A stretch of DNA of 64,000 nt from Silicimonas sp. (GCA_022826385.1 JAJDUZ010000031.1:1-64000); one strand, 5' to 3'; shown: positions 38,734 through 47,531, counted from the first letter of the stretch. A program made the numbers and translations. Notes: generated by a model from the letters alone, not told the origin.

Positions 38734-39213
38734 ATGAAGGTCAGCGAAGTCAGTCCCGACAGGCTCATTATCGACGACATCCCTTGGGTGCGCGGCACAC
38801 TTATCATTCTTGTCACGCTTTTCGTGGTCTTTGCCGGGTTCCGCGAGCTCAATGCAGGCCGCGCCCTTGGTCACACCATTGTGGTTGGGGCCGTGGTCGT
38901 GGGCGGGCTGTTCTTTGCGCTCTTTGTGGAGCGATACCAAATTCTGTTCCTGCGCGCAGAAGGGGTCGTTCTGAGGCGCAAACGCTCCGTCTTCGGGTAC
39001 AAGGAACAACGCTATGCGTTGGCACAGGTGTCTCACGCCGAGGTTGAAGAAAAGTCCGATAGCGATGGTGCGCGCATGTACCAGCCAGTGTTGATCCTGC
39101 CGGATCAAGAAACGCCCCGGGTCCCGCTGGTGGATTATACAACCAATGCGCTTGATATTGCAGGTGTCGTCGAAGCGATCAACGACTGGCTCGGTGTCCC
39201 GCAGCACGGTTGA
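38734..39213 (+). CDS. Hypothetical membrane protein with two transmembrane segments
   Basis: This 159-residue protein has two membrane helices (~20-38 and ~50-65). A soluble strand-rich C-terminal domain follows (ILFLRAEGVVLRRKRSVFGY), resembling a PH-like membrane-anchored domain. I start at 38734. An in-frame ATG 18 codons upstream would leave only 20 bases to the divergent gene. Function unknown. Confidence 0.6.
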   Translation: MKVSEVSPDRLIIDDIPWVRGTLIILVTLFVVFAGFRELNAGRALGHTIVVGAVVVGGLFFALFVERYQILFLRAEGVVLRRKRSVFGYKEQRYALAQVSHAEVEEKSDSDGARMYQPVLILPDQETPRVPLVDYTTNALDIAGVVEAINDWLGVPQHG

Positions 39214-39391
39214 CTTGTCCCCCAAACCCGCCTAATCACCGCCCAACTCCGGGAGAACCAAACCTCCCGGTCCCGGCATGTTCGGGATCGCCCCCCATCA
39301 GCGCGATGCGCCCATGGGGGCGCTTGTCGTTTGGGATTTGGGCGGCGAGTGCTTAGCTCGTCAGGTGTAACCGGCATAAGGAGGCCGCGAG

Positions 39392-40891
39392 ATGTTCGAA
39401 AACCTGTCAGAACGCCTCTCAGGCGTCTTCGACCGGCTGACCAAGCAAGGTGCGCTGTCCGAAGACGATGTGAAAACCGCGCTGCGCGAAGTCCGCGTGG
39501 CCCTGTTGGAAGCCGACGTGTCGCTGCCCGTGGCGCGTGGCTTCGTGAAAGCGGTGCAGGAAAAGGCCACCGGCCAGGCGGTGACGAAATCCGTCACGCC
39601 CGGTCAGCAGGTCATCAAGATCGTCCATGATGAACTGGTCCATGTCCTGAAAGGCGACGAGGATCCGGGCGTCCTCAAGATCGACAACCCGCCTGCCCCG
39701 ATCCTGATGGTCGGCCTGCAAGGCTCGGGTAAGACAACAACCACCGCCAAGCTGGCGAAGCGTCTGTCCGAGAAGGAGGGCAAGCGCGTCCTCATGGCCT
39801 CGCTTGACACCAACCGTCCCGCCGCAATGGAACAACTTGCCATCCTCGGCGTCCAGATCGGCGTCGACACGCTGCCAATCGTCAAGGGCGAAGACCCGGT
39901 GTCGATTGCCAAGCGCGCCAAGCAACAGGCAACCCTTGGCGGCTATGACGTCTATATGCTGGATACCGCGGGCCGCCTGCATATCGATCAGGAGCTGATC
40001 GCGCAGGCCGCTGCCGTCCGCGACGTGGCCAACCCGCGCGAAACGCTTCTGGCCGTCGATGGCCTGACCGGTCAGGACGCCGTGAATGTCGCGACCGAGT
40101 TCGACGACAAGATCGGCGTCTCGGGTGTTGTCCTGACCCGGATGGATGGCGACGGGCGCGGCGGCGCGGCCCTCTCGATGCGCGCGGTCACTGGCAAGCC
40201 GATCCGCTTCGTCGGCCTTGGCGAGAAGATGGACGCCATTGAGACCTTCGAGCCGGACCGGATCGCGGGCCGCATTCTTGGCATGGGCGACATCGTGGCC
40301 CTTGTCGAGAAAGCGCAGGAAACGCTCGAGATCGAGCAGCAAGAGCGCATGATGAAGCGCTTCCAAAAGGGTCAGTTCAACATGAACGACCTGAAGTCCC
40401 AGATCGAGCAGATGCAGAAGATGGGCGGCATGGAAGGCATTATGGGCATGTTGCCCGGCATGGGCAAAATGAAAGCTGCCATGGCCGATGGCGGTTTTGA
40501 CGACAAGATCCTGCGCCAGCAGATCGCGCTGATCAATTCGATGACCAAGAAGGAACGCGCGAATCCTGGCCTTCTGCAAGCCTCGCGCAAGAAGCGCATT
40601 GCCAAGGGTGCGGGCATGGAGGTCAGCGACCTCAACAAACTCATCAAGATGCACCGCCAGATGTCCGACATGATGAAGAAGGTCGGCAAGATGGGCAAAA
40701 AGGGCATGATGCGCCAGTTGGGCGGCCTGTTCGGCGGCAAGGGCGGCTTGCCTGCAGGTGGCATGCCCAGCCAGGCCGAGATTGAAGCGGCCCAGAAACA
40801 GATGGGTGCAATGCCCGGTGGCGGCCTGCCCGGCCTTGGCGGCGGCGCACAACTTCCTCCGGGTCTCAGCGGGTTCGGCAAGAAGAAATGA
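39392..40891 (+). CDS. ffh: Signal recognition particle protein Ffh
   Basis: This GTPase binds signal peptides and delivers ribosomes to FtsY at the membrane. The 499 residues show the helical N domain, the G domain with VGLQGSGKTTTTAKLA, DTAGRLHID and TRMDGDGRGGAAL, and the Met-rich M domain with MGGMEGIMGMLPGMGKMK. GGAGG (AGGAGGCC) lies upstream of the ATG. Its stop overlaps the first acetyltransferase gene by four bases (ATGA), starting a run of coupled genes. I see no 4.5S RNA gene upstream. Confidence 0.97.
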   Translation: MFENLSERLSGVFDRLTKQGALSEDDVKTALREVRVALLEADVSLPVARGFVKAVQEKATGQAVTKSVTPGQQVIKIVHDELVHVLKGDEDPGVLKIDNPPAPILMVGLQGSGKTTTTAKLAKRLSEKEGKRVLMASLDTNRPAAMEQLAILGVQIGVDTLPIVKGEDPVSIAKRAKQQATLGGYDVYMLDTAGRLHIDQELIAQAAAVRDVANPRETLLAVDGLTGQDAVNVATEFDDKIGVSGVVLTRMDGDGRGGAALSMRAVTGKPIRFVGLGEKMDAIETFEPDRIAGRILGMGDIVALVEKAQETLEIEQQERMMKRFQKGQFNMNDLKSQIEQMQKMGGMEGIMGMLPGMGKMKAAMADGGFDDKILRQQIALINSMTKKERANPGLLQASRKKRIAKGAGMEVSDLNKLIKMHRQMSDMMKKVGKMGKKGMMRQLGGLFGGKGGLPAGGMPSQAEIEAAQKQMGAMPGGGLPGLGGGAQLPPGLSGFGKKK

Positions 40892-41439
40892 TCCAGCGCC
40901 CGCCCCTCCCCGATGGCATGGCGCCCGCCGCCGCTGCCGTCCCGGCGCTCGAAACCGAGCGGCTGGTGCTCCGTGCGCATACGCGCGCGGATTGGGAGGA
41001 CTATCGCCCGGTCCTGATGTCGGACCGGGCAGAGTACATGGACGGCAAGCTGGATCACACGGGCGCCTGGGCGTGCTTTGCCAGCGAATTGGCCAGCTGG
41101 CTGCTGGACGATATCGGCTATTGGACCGCAGCCCGGAAGACCGACAACAAAGCAGTTGCCTTCGTGGGCATCATGCACCCCTCGGTCTATCCGGAAACCG
41201 AACTGGGGTGGCTCACCACCGAAGAGGGCGAAGGGCATGGTTACGCACATGAAGCGGCCAATGCCGCGCTGGATTGGGCCTTCGGCCCGCGCGGACTGAC
41301 CACGCTGGTCAGCTATATCGATCCCCGGAACGCGCGCTCGATCGCGCTGGCCGAACGGCTTGGCGCCACTCGTGATGAGGACGCCGACCGCCCGGAAGCA
41401 AACGATCTTGTCTATCGTCATCCGCGGAGGACCGCATGA
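40888..41439 (+). CDS. GNAT acetyltransferase 1 of four (RimJ-like)
   Basis: This 183-residue protein resembles RimJ/RimL-type N-acetyltransferases: ETERLVLRAHTRADWEDY, then ELGWLTTEEGEGHGYAHEA (acetyl-CoA loop) and LVSYIDPRNARSIALAERLG. It could acetylate a protein N-terminus or a small amine; the substrate is unknown. Its ATG overlaps the ffh stop by four bases and its stop overlaps the next start likewise. Confidence 0.88.
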   Translation: MIQRPPLPDGMAPAAAAVPALETERLVLRAHTRADWEDYRPVLMSDRAEYMDGKLDHTGAWACFASELASWLLDDIGYWTAARKTDNKAVAFVGIMHPSVYPETELGWLTTEEGEGHGYAHEAANAALDWAFGPRGLTTLVSYIDPRNARSIALAERLGATRDEDADRPEANDLVYRHPRRTA

Positions 41440-41945
41440 CGATGACCCTGCAGACCGAGCGCCTTGTCCTGCGTCAGCCCCATGGCGGCGATGCGGATGC
41501 GATCATTGCGTATTACAACACCGAAAGATCGCAATATACCGGTGGCAATCTTGGCCGGTTCAACGCGTGGAAGCAGACCGCGGCGATGCTGGGCCATTGG
41601 GACATCGCCGGATATGGCCTCTGGGCCGTGACCGCGCGCGGCAATGACGACATCCTCGGTCTGGTCGGCCCGTTCTATCCCGCAGGCTGGCCGGAAACCG
41701 AAGTCGGCTGGGTGGTCTTCGAGGGCTCGGAAGGCAAGGGCTATGCGTTCGAAGCGGCGAAAGCCGCGCTTGCCGATGCGCGGTCGCGTCTGGGCTGGCG
41801 CGACATCGTCCATTACATCGCGCCGGAAAATGCGCGTTCAATCAAACTGGCCGAACGCCTTGGGGCCGTCCGCGACCCGGATGCCGCCACGCCGAAGCCC
41901 GACGACCCGTGCCTGGTCTACCGCCAACCAAAGGTGGCGGCATGA
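41436..41945 (+). CDS. GNAT acetyltransferase 2 of four
   Basis: This 169-residue GNAT protein is clearly paralogous to its neighbours: QTERLVLRQPHGGDADAI, EVGWVVFEGSEGKGYAFEA and IVHYIAPENARSIKLAERLG. The acetyl-CoA loop is intact. It is joined to genes on both sides by ATGA overlaps. Substrate unknown. Confidence 0.88.
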   Translation: MTMTLQTERLVLRQPHGGDADAIIAYYNTERSQYTGGNLGRFNAWKQTAAMLGHWDIAGYGLWAVTARGNDDILGLVGPFYPAGWPETEVGWVVFEGSEGKGYAFEAAKAALADARSRLGWRDIVHYIAPENARSIKLAERLGAVRDPDAATPKPDDPCLVYRQPKVAA

Positions 41946-42469
41946 GCGTCGATTTCCGCATCCCCGAGCTCGAGACCGAGCGGCTTCGCCTGCGCTTACC
42001 GCGCATGGACGATCTGCCGGCGCACGAGGATTTTCGTGCCTCGCCCCGCTCCAAGGGTGTGGGCGGGCCGTTCGACCGCCCGTCCAGCTTTGCTCACCTG
42101 TCCGGGATCATCGGCCAGTGGCAGCTGCGCGGATACGGGCGCTGGATGGTGGCCGACAAGGTCACTGACGAACCCTTTGGCGTTGTCGGCATCTATCACC
42201 CCGCCGACTGGCCCGAGCCGGAAATCGGCTGGTCGATCTATGCAAACGCCGAAGGGCGCGGGATTGCGCACGAGGCGGCGCTGGCCACGCGCGATTATGT
42301 CTATGACACTCTTGGCTGGGACCGGATCGTCAGTCTGATCATGGCAGACAATGATCGGTCAATCCGGCTGGCACATCGCATGGGCTGCACCAAGACAACG
42401 GCCTTTGTGCATCCCGAGTTGGGGCATCTCGACATCTGGGTGCACGCGAAACCGGGGGGCACGGCATGA
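41942..42469 (+). CDS. GNAT acetyltransferase 3 of four
   Basis: This 175-residue paralogue has LETERLRLRLPRMDDLPAHE, EIGWSIYANAEGRGIAHEA and VSLIMADNDRSIRLAHRMG. The YID/N-type segment is altered to IMADNDRS. The ATG at 41942 overlaps the upstream stop by four bases, which favours it over an extension 11 codons upstream. Substrate unknown. Confidence 0.88.
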   Translation: MSVDFRIPELETERLRLRLPRMDDLPAHEDFRASPRSKGVGGPFDRPSSFAHLSGIIGQWQLRGYGRWMVADKVTDEPFGVVGIYHPADWPEPEIGWSIYANAEGRGIAHEAALATRDYVYDTLGWDRIVSLIMADNDRSIRLAHRMGCTKTTAFVHPELGHLDIWVHAKPGGTA

Positions 42470-43047
42470 CCGCCCGTCACGAGCAACCGACCCCGGGACC
42501 GGCCAGCGAGATCGCCTTGTGCTTTCAAGCCATGGTGCCGCGGATCAAGACCGAACGGCTTTTGCTGCGCGCCCCGCAATTGACCGATTTCCCAGTCTGC
42601 GCCGAGATCGCCTGTTCCGAGCGTGGACGCTTCGTCGGCGGCCCGATGAGCCGGGACGAGGCGTGGGACGAGTTTGCCAAAATGGCCGCTGGCTGGCTGC
42701 TGCATGGCCACGGTGGTTTGGCCATCGAAGACCGCGCGTCCGGCGCCGTACTGGGCTTCATCGTGCTGGGTCTTGAGCCCGGCGATATGGAAGTCGAACT
42801 GGGCTTCGCCCTGTCTGCCGCCGGCGAGGGGAAAGGCGTTGCCTTCGAAGCTGCCGTCGCCCTGCGCGACTGGGCTGCCCGCGAGTTGGGCCTGACGGGT
42901 CTTGTCAGCTATATCGACCCGGACAATGCCCGCTCAATTGCGGTTGCGACTCGCCTGAAGGCTGTCCGCGACACAGCGGCCGAAGCCGCGTTGGGGGATG
43001 AGCAGACGTTTGTCTTCCGCCACCCCGCCGGGGAGGCCACGCAATGA
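42466..43047 (+). CDS. GNAT acetyltransferase 4 of four
   Basis: This 193-residue paralogue carries an N-terminal addition of about 20 residues before IKTERLLLRAPQLTDFPV. The core shows EVELGFALSAAGEGKGVAFEA and LVSYIDPDNARSIAVATRL. It ends in an ATGA overlap with a 28-codon ORF that leads to chorismate mutase. Substrate unknown. Confidence 0.88.
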   Translation: MTARHEQPTPGPASEIALCFQAMVPRIKTERLLLRAPQLTDFPVCAEIACSERGRFVGGPMSRDEAWDEFAKMAAGWLLHGHGGLAIEDRASGAVLGFIVLGLEPGDMEVELGFALSAAGEGKGVAFEAAVALRDWAARELGLTGLVSYIDPDNARSIAVATRLKAVRDTAAEAALGDEQTFVFRHPAGEATQ

Positions 43048-43130
43048 ACCGCTTCTGGATCGACATGACACCGACGCAACACCGACGTGAAACCGACGTG
43101 GGTTTTGCCCTGAACGGAGACCGCCCATGA
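43044..43130 (+). CDS. 28-codon bridge ORF between acetyltransferase 4 and chorismate mutase
   Basis: The frame opens with ATG inside the upstream stop (ATGA at 43044-43047). It encodes 28 residues starting MNRFWIDMTPTQ and ends with TGA inside the chorismate mutase start (ATGA at 43127-43130). It contains ACCGACG three times at 11-base spacing (43070, 43081, 43092). It may serve only to carry ribosomes across the gap. No family is recognisable, and translation is inferred from the double overlap. Confidence 0.4.
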   Translation: MNRFWIDMTPTQHRRETDVGFALNGDRP

Positions 43131-43423
43131 CCGACGCCGTCACCCGCGCCGCCGAGCTTCTTGCCGGGCATCGCGCCAGCATCGATCGGCTGGACGCCAT
43201 CCTTGTCTATACGCTGGCCGAGCGGTTTGCCCACACCCAAGCCGTGGGCAAGCTCAAGGCCGAACACGACCTTCCCGCCTCTGACAAGTCGCGGGAAGCC
43301 ACCCAGATTGCCCGGCTGGAACAGCTGGCCAAAGACGCCGATCTCGACCCCGAGTTCGCGAAGAAATTCCTGAATTTCATCATTCAGGAAGTCATCCAAC
43401 ATCACAAGCAACACCAGAAATAA
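43127..43423 (+). CDS. Chorismate mutase, AroQ type
   Basis: This stand-alone 98-residue helical enzyme converts chorismate to prephenate for Phe and Tyr synthesis. The pattern HRASIDRLDAILVYTLAERF is followed by QAVGKLKAEHDLPASDKSRE and a helix ending in IIQEVIQHH, as in the AroQ family. GGAG lies 10 bases upstream of the ATG. It sits between the acetyltransferases and rpsP, a context that is conserved for the enzyme but has no obvious functional reason. Confidence 0.9.
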   Translation: MTDAVTRAAELLAGHRASIDRLDAILVYTLAERFAHTQAVGKLKAEHDLPASDKSREATQIARLEQLAKDADLDPEFAKKFLNFIIQEVIQHHKQHQK

Positions 43424-43441
43424 CCTAGAAGGATCAACACC

Positions 43442-43891
43442 ATGGCTATGAAAATTCGCCTCGCACGCGGTGGCTCGAAGAAGCGCCCGTTCTATCGCAT
43501 CGTTGCCGCCGACAGCCGCATGCCGCGCGATGGCCGCTTCATCGAGAAGCTGGGCACCTATAACCCGCTTCTGCCGAAAGACAGCGAAGATCGCGTCAAG
43601 ATGAACATGGAACGCGTGCAGTACTGGCTGGATCAGGGCGCTCAGCCGACCGACCGTATCTCGCGCTTCCTCGAAGCCGCGGGCGTTGCCGAGAAGAAAG
43701 AGCGCAACAACCCGAAGAAAGCAGAGCCCGGCAAGAAAGCGCAGGAGCGCGCTGAAGAAAAAGCCGCCAAAGCTGCTGAAGCCGAAGAAGCCGCAAACGC
43801 ACCTGCAGAAGAAGAAGCACCGGCAGAAGAAGCCGCCGTTGAAGAAACTGCTGCAGAAGACGCACCTGCCGAGGAAGAGAAGGCGGAGTAA
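43442..43891 (+). CDS. rpsP: 30S ribosomal protein S16 with long acidic-basic tail
   Basis: The first ~80 residues are S16 ([20 protein letters not shown], then [18 protein letters not shown]). The last ~65 residues are an Ala/Glu/Lys-rich tail (e.g. [18 protein letters not shown]), so the protein is 149 residues instead of about 80. Such tails are common in S16 of Rhodobacterales. The gene follows chorismate mutase by 18 bases and precedes rimM. Confidence 0.96.
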   Translation: MAMKIRLARGGSKKRPFYRIVAADSRMPRDGRFIEKLGTYNPLLPKDSEDRVKMNMERVQYWLDQGAQPTDRISRFLEAAGVAEKKERNNPKKAEPGKKAQERAEEKAAKAAEAEEAANAPAEEEAPAEEAAVEETAAEDAPAEEEKAE

Positions 43892-43906
43892 TCCGCCTTC
43901 GGCCTT

Positions 43907-44068
43907 ATGCTGCCCGGCTTCGGTCTCTTTCGCCGTTTCACGACCCTGGCCCTTGTGGCCGGGGCGTTCTGGGCTGGCATGCATGTCGCGCGTCTGGGTG
44001 CAGAAGACCGTTGCCTTGACGCGGGCGGCAGTGTCCGCGCGGACGGGCTTTGCGGAGGTTTGCCGTGA
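43907..44068 (+). CDS. Small predicted membrane protein between rpsP and rimM
   Basis: A 53-residue ORF begins with ATG 15 bases after rpsP and ends in a GTGA overlap with the rimM start. It has a hydrophobic stretch [20 protein letters not shown] (residues ~11-30) and then two Cys (RCLDAGG and GLCGGL). This fits a small anchored or exported peptide. No family is recognised. The coupling to rimM is the main support. Confidence 0.6.
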   Translation: MLPGFGLFRRFTTLALVAGAFWAGMHVARLGAEDRCLDAGGSVRADGLCGGLP

Positions 44069-44577
44069 AAGACCGTATTTGTGTTGGCGCAATCGCCGGA
44101 TCATTCGGCGTCAAAGGCGAGGTGCGGCTGAAGAGCTTTTGCGCCGAACCCGAAGCCATCGACACCTATGGCCCGCTGTCGTCGGAGGACGGCAACTCGT
44201 CATGGGACGTCAAGGTGACGCGCCCGGTCAAGAATGGCTTCGCGGCGCGGCTCTCGGGCGTCCGCTCGAAGGAGGCGGCAGACGCGCTGCGCGGCACCCG
44301 GCTCTATGCCCCGCGCGAGAAACTGCCGGACCTGCCGGATGACGAGTATTACCACACTGACCTGATCGGCCTGACCGTGTTCGACACCGGCGGTGTGGAA
44401 CTGGGTCGGGTGAAAGCCGTTTTGAACCATGGTGCCGGCGACTTGCTGGAAATCGCCTTCAAAGGCGAGAAACAACCGGTTCTTCTGCCGTTCACCGTTG
44501 CCAACGTCCCGACCATCGATCTTGGGGCCGGAAAAGCTATTGCGGACCTGCCGGACGGCTTGCTTGACCGCGAATAA
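44065..44577 (+). CDS. rimM: Ribosome maturation factor RimM
   Basis: RimM helps assemble the 30S subunit head and binds S19. The 170 residues begin with [22 protein letters not shown] split by short turns, and include a PRC-barrel half with [15 protein letters not shown] and [15 protein letters not shown]. The GTG at 44065 has GGAGG upstream and overlaps the preceding ORF by four bases. trmD, its usual next gene, is not here but 14 kb away on the other strand. Confidence 0.94.
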   Translation: MKDRICVGAIAGSFGVKGEVRLKSFCAEPEAIDTYGPLSSEDGNSSWDVKVTRPVKNGFAARLSGVRSKEAADALRGTRLYAPREKLPDLPDDEYYHTDLIGLTVFDTGGVELGRVKAVLNHGAGDLLEIAFKGEKQPVLLPFTVANVPTIDLGAGKAIADLPDGLLDRE

Positions 44578-44708
44578 TGGCCTCTGGCCCCGTGGATTGC
44601 CCGATTTCTGTGCAAAAAACGGCCCTCTATCGCAGCGGCACACTTTTCTTTTGAAATTCCGAGCACTACGCTATCTGCCAGAAAAACAAACATCTGGGAG
44701 TGAATGAT

Positions 44709-45905
44709 ATGAAACGCATGCTTCTGGCCACAGCGGCCACGGCACTGTGCACGACGGCTGCTTTTGCAGGTGGCCATGGCGAAGTGAAAATCGGCATCAT
44801 CCTCGGCTTCACGGGCCCGATTGAATCGCTGACGCAGCAAATGGCAGGCGGCGCCGAGATCGCAATGGCCGAAGTCACGGAAAGCGGCCTGTTGCTGGGC
44901 GGTTCGACCGTGACGCCGGTTCGCGGCGATTCCACCTGTGTCGATGCAGCCGCTGCGACCAGCGTTGCAGAACAACAGATCACCGGTGACGGCGTGAAAG
45001 CCATCATGGGCGCTGACTGCTCGGGCGTGACTGGCGCGATCCTGCAGAACGTGGCGCTGGCGAACGGCGTCGTCATGATCTCGCCTTCGGCAACCTCGCC
45101 GGGCCTGAGCCACGCCAACAACGAAGACAATGGCCTGTTCTTCCGCACCGCACCGTCGGATGCACGTCAGGGCGTTGTTATGACCGAAGTCCTGATGGAA
45201 GAAGGCATCAAGGAAGTCGCCGTCACCTATACCAACAACGACTATGGCAAGGGTCTGGCCGACGCGTTCGAAGCGGCTTTTGTCGCGGCAGGCGGCACGG
45301 TCACGATCAACGCGGCGCATGAAGACGGCAAGGCCGACTACTCGGCTGAAGTCGGCGCGCTGGCCTCGGCCGGCGGTGAGCGTCTAGTCGTTGCGGGTTA
45401 CGTCGACCAGGGCGGTTCGGGCATTGTCCGCGCAGCGCTTGACGCTGGCGCGTTCGATACGTTCCACTTCCCCGATGGCATGATCTCGGAAGCCCTGCAG
45501 ACCAACTTCGGTGACGAGATCGAAGGCTCGACCGGTCAGCACCCCGGCACCGACAGCCCGGGCGCCGCGAAGTTCGCCGAGATCGTCGGTGACGCGTTCG
45601 ACGCCACGTCGCCCTTCGCTGGCGAAAGCTATGACGCGGCTGCGCTGATCATGTTGGCCATGCAGAAGGCCGGATCGGCTGAATCGGCTGACTTCAAGGA
45701 TCACGTGTTTGACGTGGCCAACGCACCGGGCGAACAGATCTTCCCCGGCGAGCTGGCCAAGGCGCTGCAGATCCTCGCAGACGGTGGCGACATCGACTAT
45801 GTCGGCGCGTCGGCTGTTGAACTGATCGGCCCGGGCGAAAGCGCTGGCAACTATCGCCAGATCACCGTCGAGGGTGGCGAGATCACGACGGTCAAGTACC
45901 GCTAA
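44709..45905 (+). CDS. Branched-chain amino acid-type ABC binding protein (Liv SBP)
   Basis: This 398-residue periplasmic receptor has a signal peptide (MKRMLLATAATALCTTAAFAGG). A type I periplasmic fold follows: VKIGIILGFTGPIESLTQQM, VRGDSTCVDAAAATSVAEQQ and VAVTYTNNDYGKGLADAF. GGGAG lies eight bases before the ATG at 44709; a GTG three codons upstream is less likely. A hairpin separates it from the ATPase genes. The ligand may be an amino acid, amide or similar; Liv-like receptors vary widely. Confidence 0.93.
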   Translation: MKRMLLATAATALCTTAAFAGGHGEVKIGIILGFTGPIESLTQQMAGGAEIAMAEVTESGLLLGGSTVTPVRGDSTCVDAAAATSVAEQQITGDGVKAIMGADCSGVTGAILQNVALANGVVMISPSATSPGLSHANNEDNGLFFRTAPSDARQGVVMTEVLMEEGIKEVAVTYTNNDYGKGLADAFEAAFVAAGGTVTINAAHEDGKADYSAEVGALASAGGERLVVAGYVDQGGSGIVRAALDAGAFDTFHFPDGMISEALQTNFGDEIEGSTGQHPGTDSPGAAKFAEIVGDAFDATSPFAGESYDAAALIMLAMQKAGSAESADFKDHVFDVANAPGEQIFPGELAKALQILADGGDIDYVGASAVELIGPGESAGNYRQITVEGGEITTVKYR

Positions 45906-45921
45906 GATCAATTGACTTTGG

Positions 45922-45953
45922 AAACGGCCCGGGGCACCTGCACCGGGCCGTTT
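45922..45953 (+). terminator. Hairpin with short T-run after the Liv binding-protein gene
   Basis: An 11-bp stem (AAACGGCCCGG, 45922-45932, with 45943-45953) is followed by T and C. It looks like a partial terminator. It would let some transcripts end after the binding-protein gene and others run into the transporter genes. Confidence 0.75.
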
Positions 45954-45970
45954 TCGCAAAGGATTGCCGC

Positions 45971-46759
45971 ATGATTGTCGTCGAGGATCTCCACAAGCAT
46001 TTCGGGGGCTTTCACGCCGTCGATGGCGCGTCGCTGGAGATTGCCAAAGGCTCGATCACCGGGCTGATCGGCCCGAACGGCGCGGGCAAGACAACGCTGT
46101 TCAACGTGATCGCCGGAAACCTGCCTGCAACGGCGGGCCGGGTCCTGATGAACGGCGAGGAGATCACCGGACTGACGCCCCACGAGTTGTTCCACAAGGG
46201 GCTGCTGCGCACCTTCCAGATCGCGCATGAATTCTCATCGATGACCTGCCGCGAAAACTTGATGATGGTGCCTGCCGGACAATCCGGCGAAACGCTCTGG
46301 AACACGTGGTTCGGTCGGAAACGCATCGCCGACGAAGAACGCGCCCTGCGCGCCAAGGCGGACGAAGTTCTGGAGTTCCTAACCATCGAGCACTTGGCCG
46401 ACCACAAAGCCGGGCAAGTCTCGGGCGGGCAGAAGAAGCTTCTGGAGCTTGGGCGCACGATGATGGTCGACGCCCAGATCGTCTTCCTTGACGAGGTGGG
46501 CGCGGGCGTGAACCGCACGTTGCTCAACACCATTGGCGACGCGATTGTCTGGCTGAACAAGGAACGCGGCTATACGTTCTGCATGATCGAGCATGACATG
46601 GACTTCATCGGCCGCCTCTGCGACCCAGTCATCGTGATGGCCGAGGGCAAGGTGCTGGCGGAAGGCGCAGCCTCGGAGATCATGCAGAACGAGGCCGTGA
46701 TCGAGGCCTATCTGGGCCGCGGTCTCAAGAACAAGGTCAAGGCGGAGGCGGACGCGTGA
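45971..46759 (+). CDS. Liv-type ABC ATPase (LivG)
   Basis: This 262-residue ATPase has Walker A GPNGAGKTTLFN, the Q-loop region, signature VSGGQKKLLELGR and Walker B IVFLDEVGAGVN. The C-terminal extension with LAEGAASEIMQNEAVIEAYLG is typical of LivG. A 20-codon ORF links its stop to the livF start. It works with the permeases encoded downstream. Confidence 0.94.
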   Translation: MIVVEDLHKHFGGFHAVDGASLEIAKGSITGLIGPNGAGKTTLFNVIAGNLPATAGRVLMNGEEITGLTPHELFHKGLLRTFQIAHEFSSMTCRENLMMVPAGQSGETLWNTWFGRKRIADEERALRAKADEVLEFLTIEHLADHKAGQVSGGQKKLLELGRTMMVDAQIVFLDEVGAGVNRTLLNTIGDAIVWLNKERGYTFCMIEHDMDFIGRLCDPVIVMAEGKVLAEGAASEIMQNEAVIEAYLGRGLKNKVKAEADA

Positions 46760-46818
46760 CGTTGGCCGGGTTTGCCCGAGTACGCCGACATGGCCACATG
46801 CGGAGGTTTGGCGCATGA
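46756..46818 (+). CDS. 20-codon bridge ORF between livG and livF
   Basis: GTG at 46756 overlaps the livG stop (GTGA). The frame encodes 20 residues ending RRHGHMRRFGA and stops with TGA at 46816-46818 inside the ATGA start of livF. GGAGG precedes the livF ATG. It is best read as a coupling device or chance; no product is known. Confidence 0.35.
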   Translation: MTLAGFARVRRHGHMRRFGA

Positions 46819-47531
46819 GCGAACCGTTCCTCATCGGCGCGCACATGACGGGCGGTTACGGTCGCGGCGGACCGGACATCCTGCATGACTGCACGATTGC
46901 CGTGGACGAAGGCGAGATTGCCGTGATCGTCGGCCCCAACGGTGCGGGCAAATCGACTGGCATGAAAGCCGTGTTCGGGATGTTGCAACTGCGCGAAGGC
47001 AGCGTCCGGATCGGTGGCGAGGACATCACGCACCTGTCGCCTCAGGACCGGGTGGCCAAGGGCATGGCCTTCGTGCCGCAGACCTCGAACATTTTCACCT
47101 CGATGACAGTTGAAGAGAACCTCGAAATGGGGGCCTTCCTGCGTCGGGACGATATCTCGGGCACGATGGAGCAGGTCTATACCCTGTTCCCGATCCTGAA
47201 AGACAAGCGCCGACAAGCGGCGGGCGAGCTTTCGGGTGGCCAGCGTCAGCAGGTCGCGGTGGGACGGGCGTTGATGACGCAGCCGCGTGTTCTGATGCTG
47301 GACGAACCGACGGCGGGCGTGTCGCCCATCGTCATGGATGAGCTTTTCGACCGGATCATCGAAGTGGCCCGCACGGGCATCTCGATCCTGATGGTGGAAC
47401 AGAACGCCCGCCAAGCGCTGGAGATCGCGGATCGCGGTTATGTGCTGGTGCAGGGGCGGAATGCCTATACCGATACCGGGGAAGCCTTGCTGGCAGACCC
47501 GGAAGTCAGACGGAGTTTCCTGGGTGGGTAG
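46815..47531 (+). CDS. Liv-type ABC ATPase (LivF)
   Basis: This 238-residue second ATPase has Walker A GPNGAGKSTGMKAV, signature LSGGQRQQVAVGRALM and Walker B VLMLDEPTAGVSP. The C-terminus ends LADPEVRRSFLGG, as in LivF. The gene ends in TAG, overlapped by an in-frame-shifted ORF that reaches livH. Confidence 0.94.
   Translation: MSEPFLIGAHMTGGYGRGGPDILHDCTIAVDEGEIAVIVGPNGAGKSTGMKAVFGMLQLREGSVRIGGEDITHLSPQDRVAKGMAFVPQTSNIFTSMTVEENLEMGAFLRRDDISGTMEQVYTLFPILKDKRRQAAGELSGGQRQQVAVGRALMTQPRVLMLDEPTAGVSPIVMDELFDRIIEVARTGISILMVEQNARQALEIADRGYVLVQGRNAYTDTGEALLADPEVRRSFLGG

Noticed and set aside
39214-39391. 4.5S SRP RNA gene upstream of ffh
   Set aside because: The region has hairpins (e.g. GCGCCCATGGGGGCGC) but not the conserved GGAAGCAGC-type SRP loop sequence.
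43070-43098. Three ACCGACG copies at 11-base spacing as a repeat array
   Set aside because: Only three short units inside a small ORF; too few and too short for CRISPR or a regulatory array.
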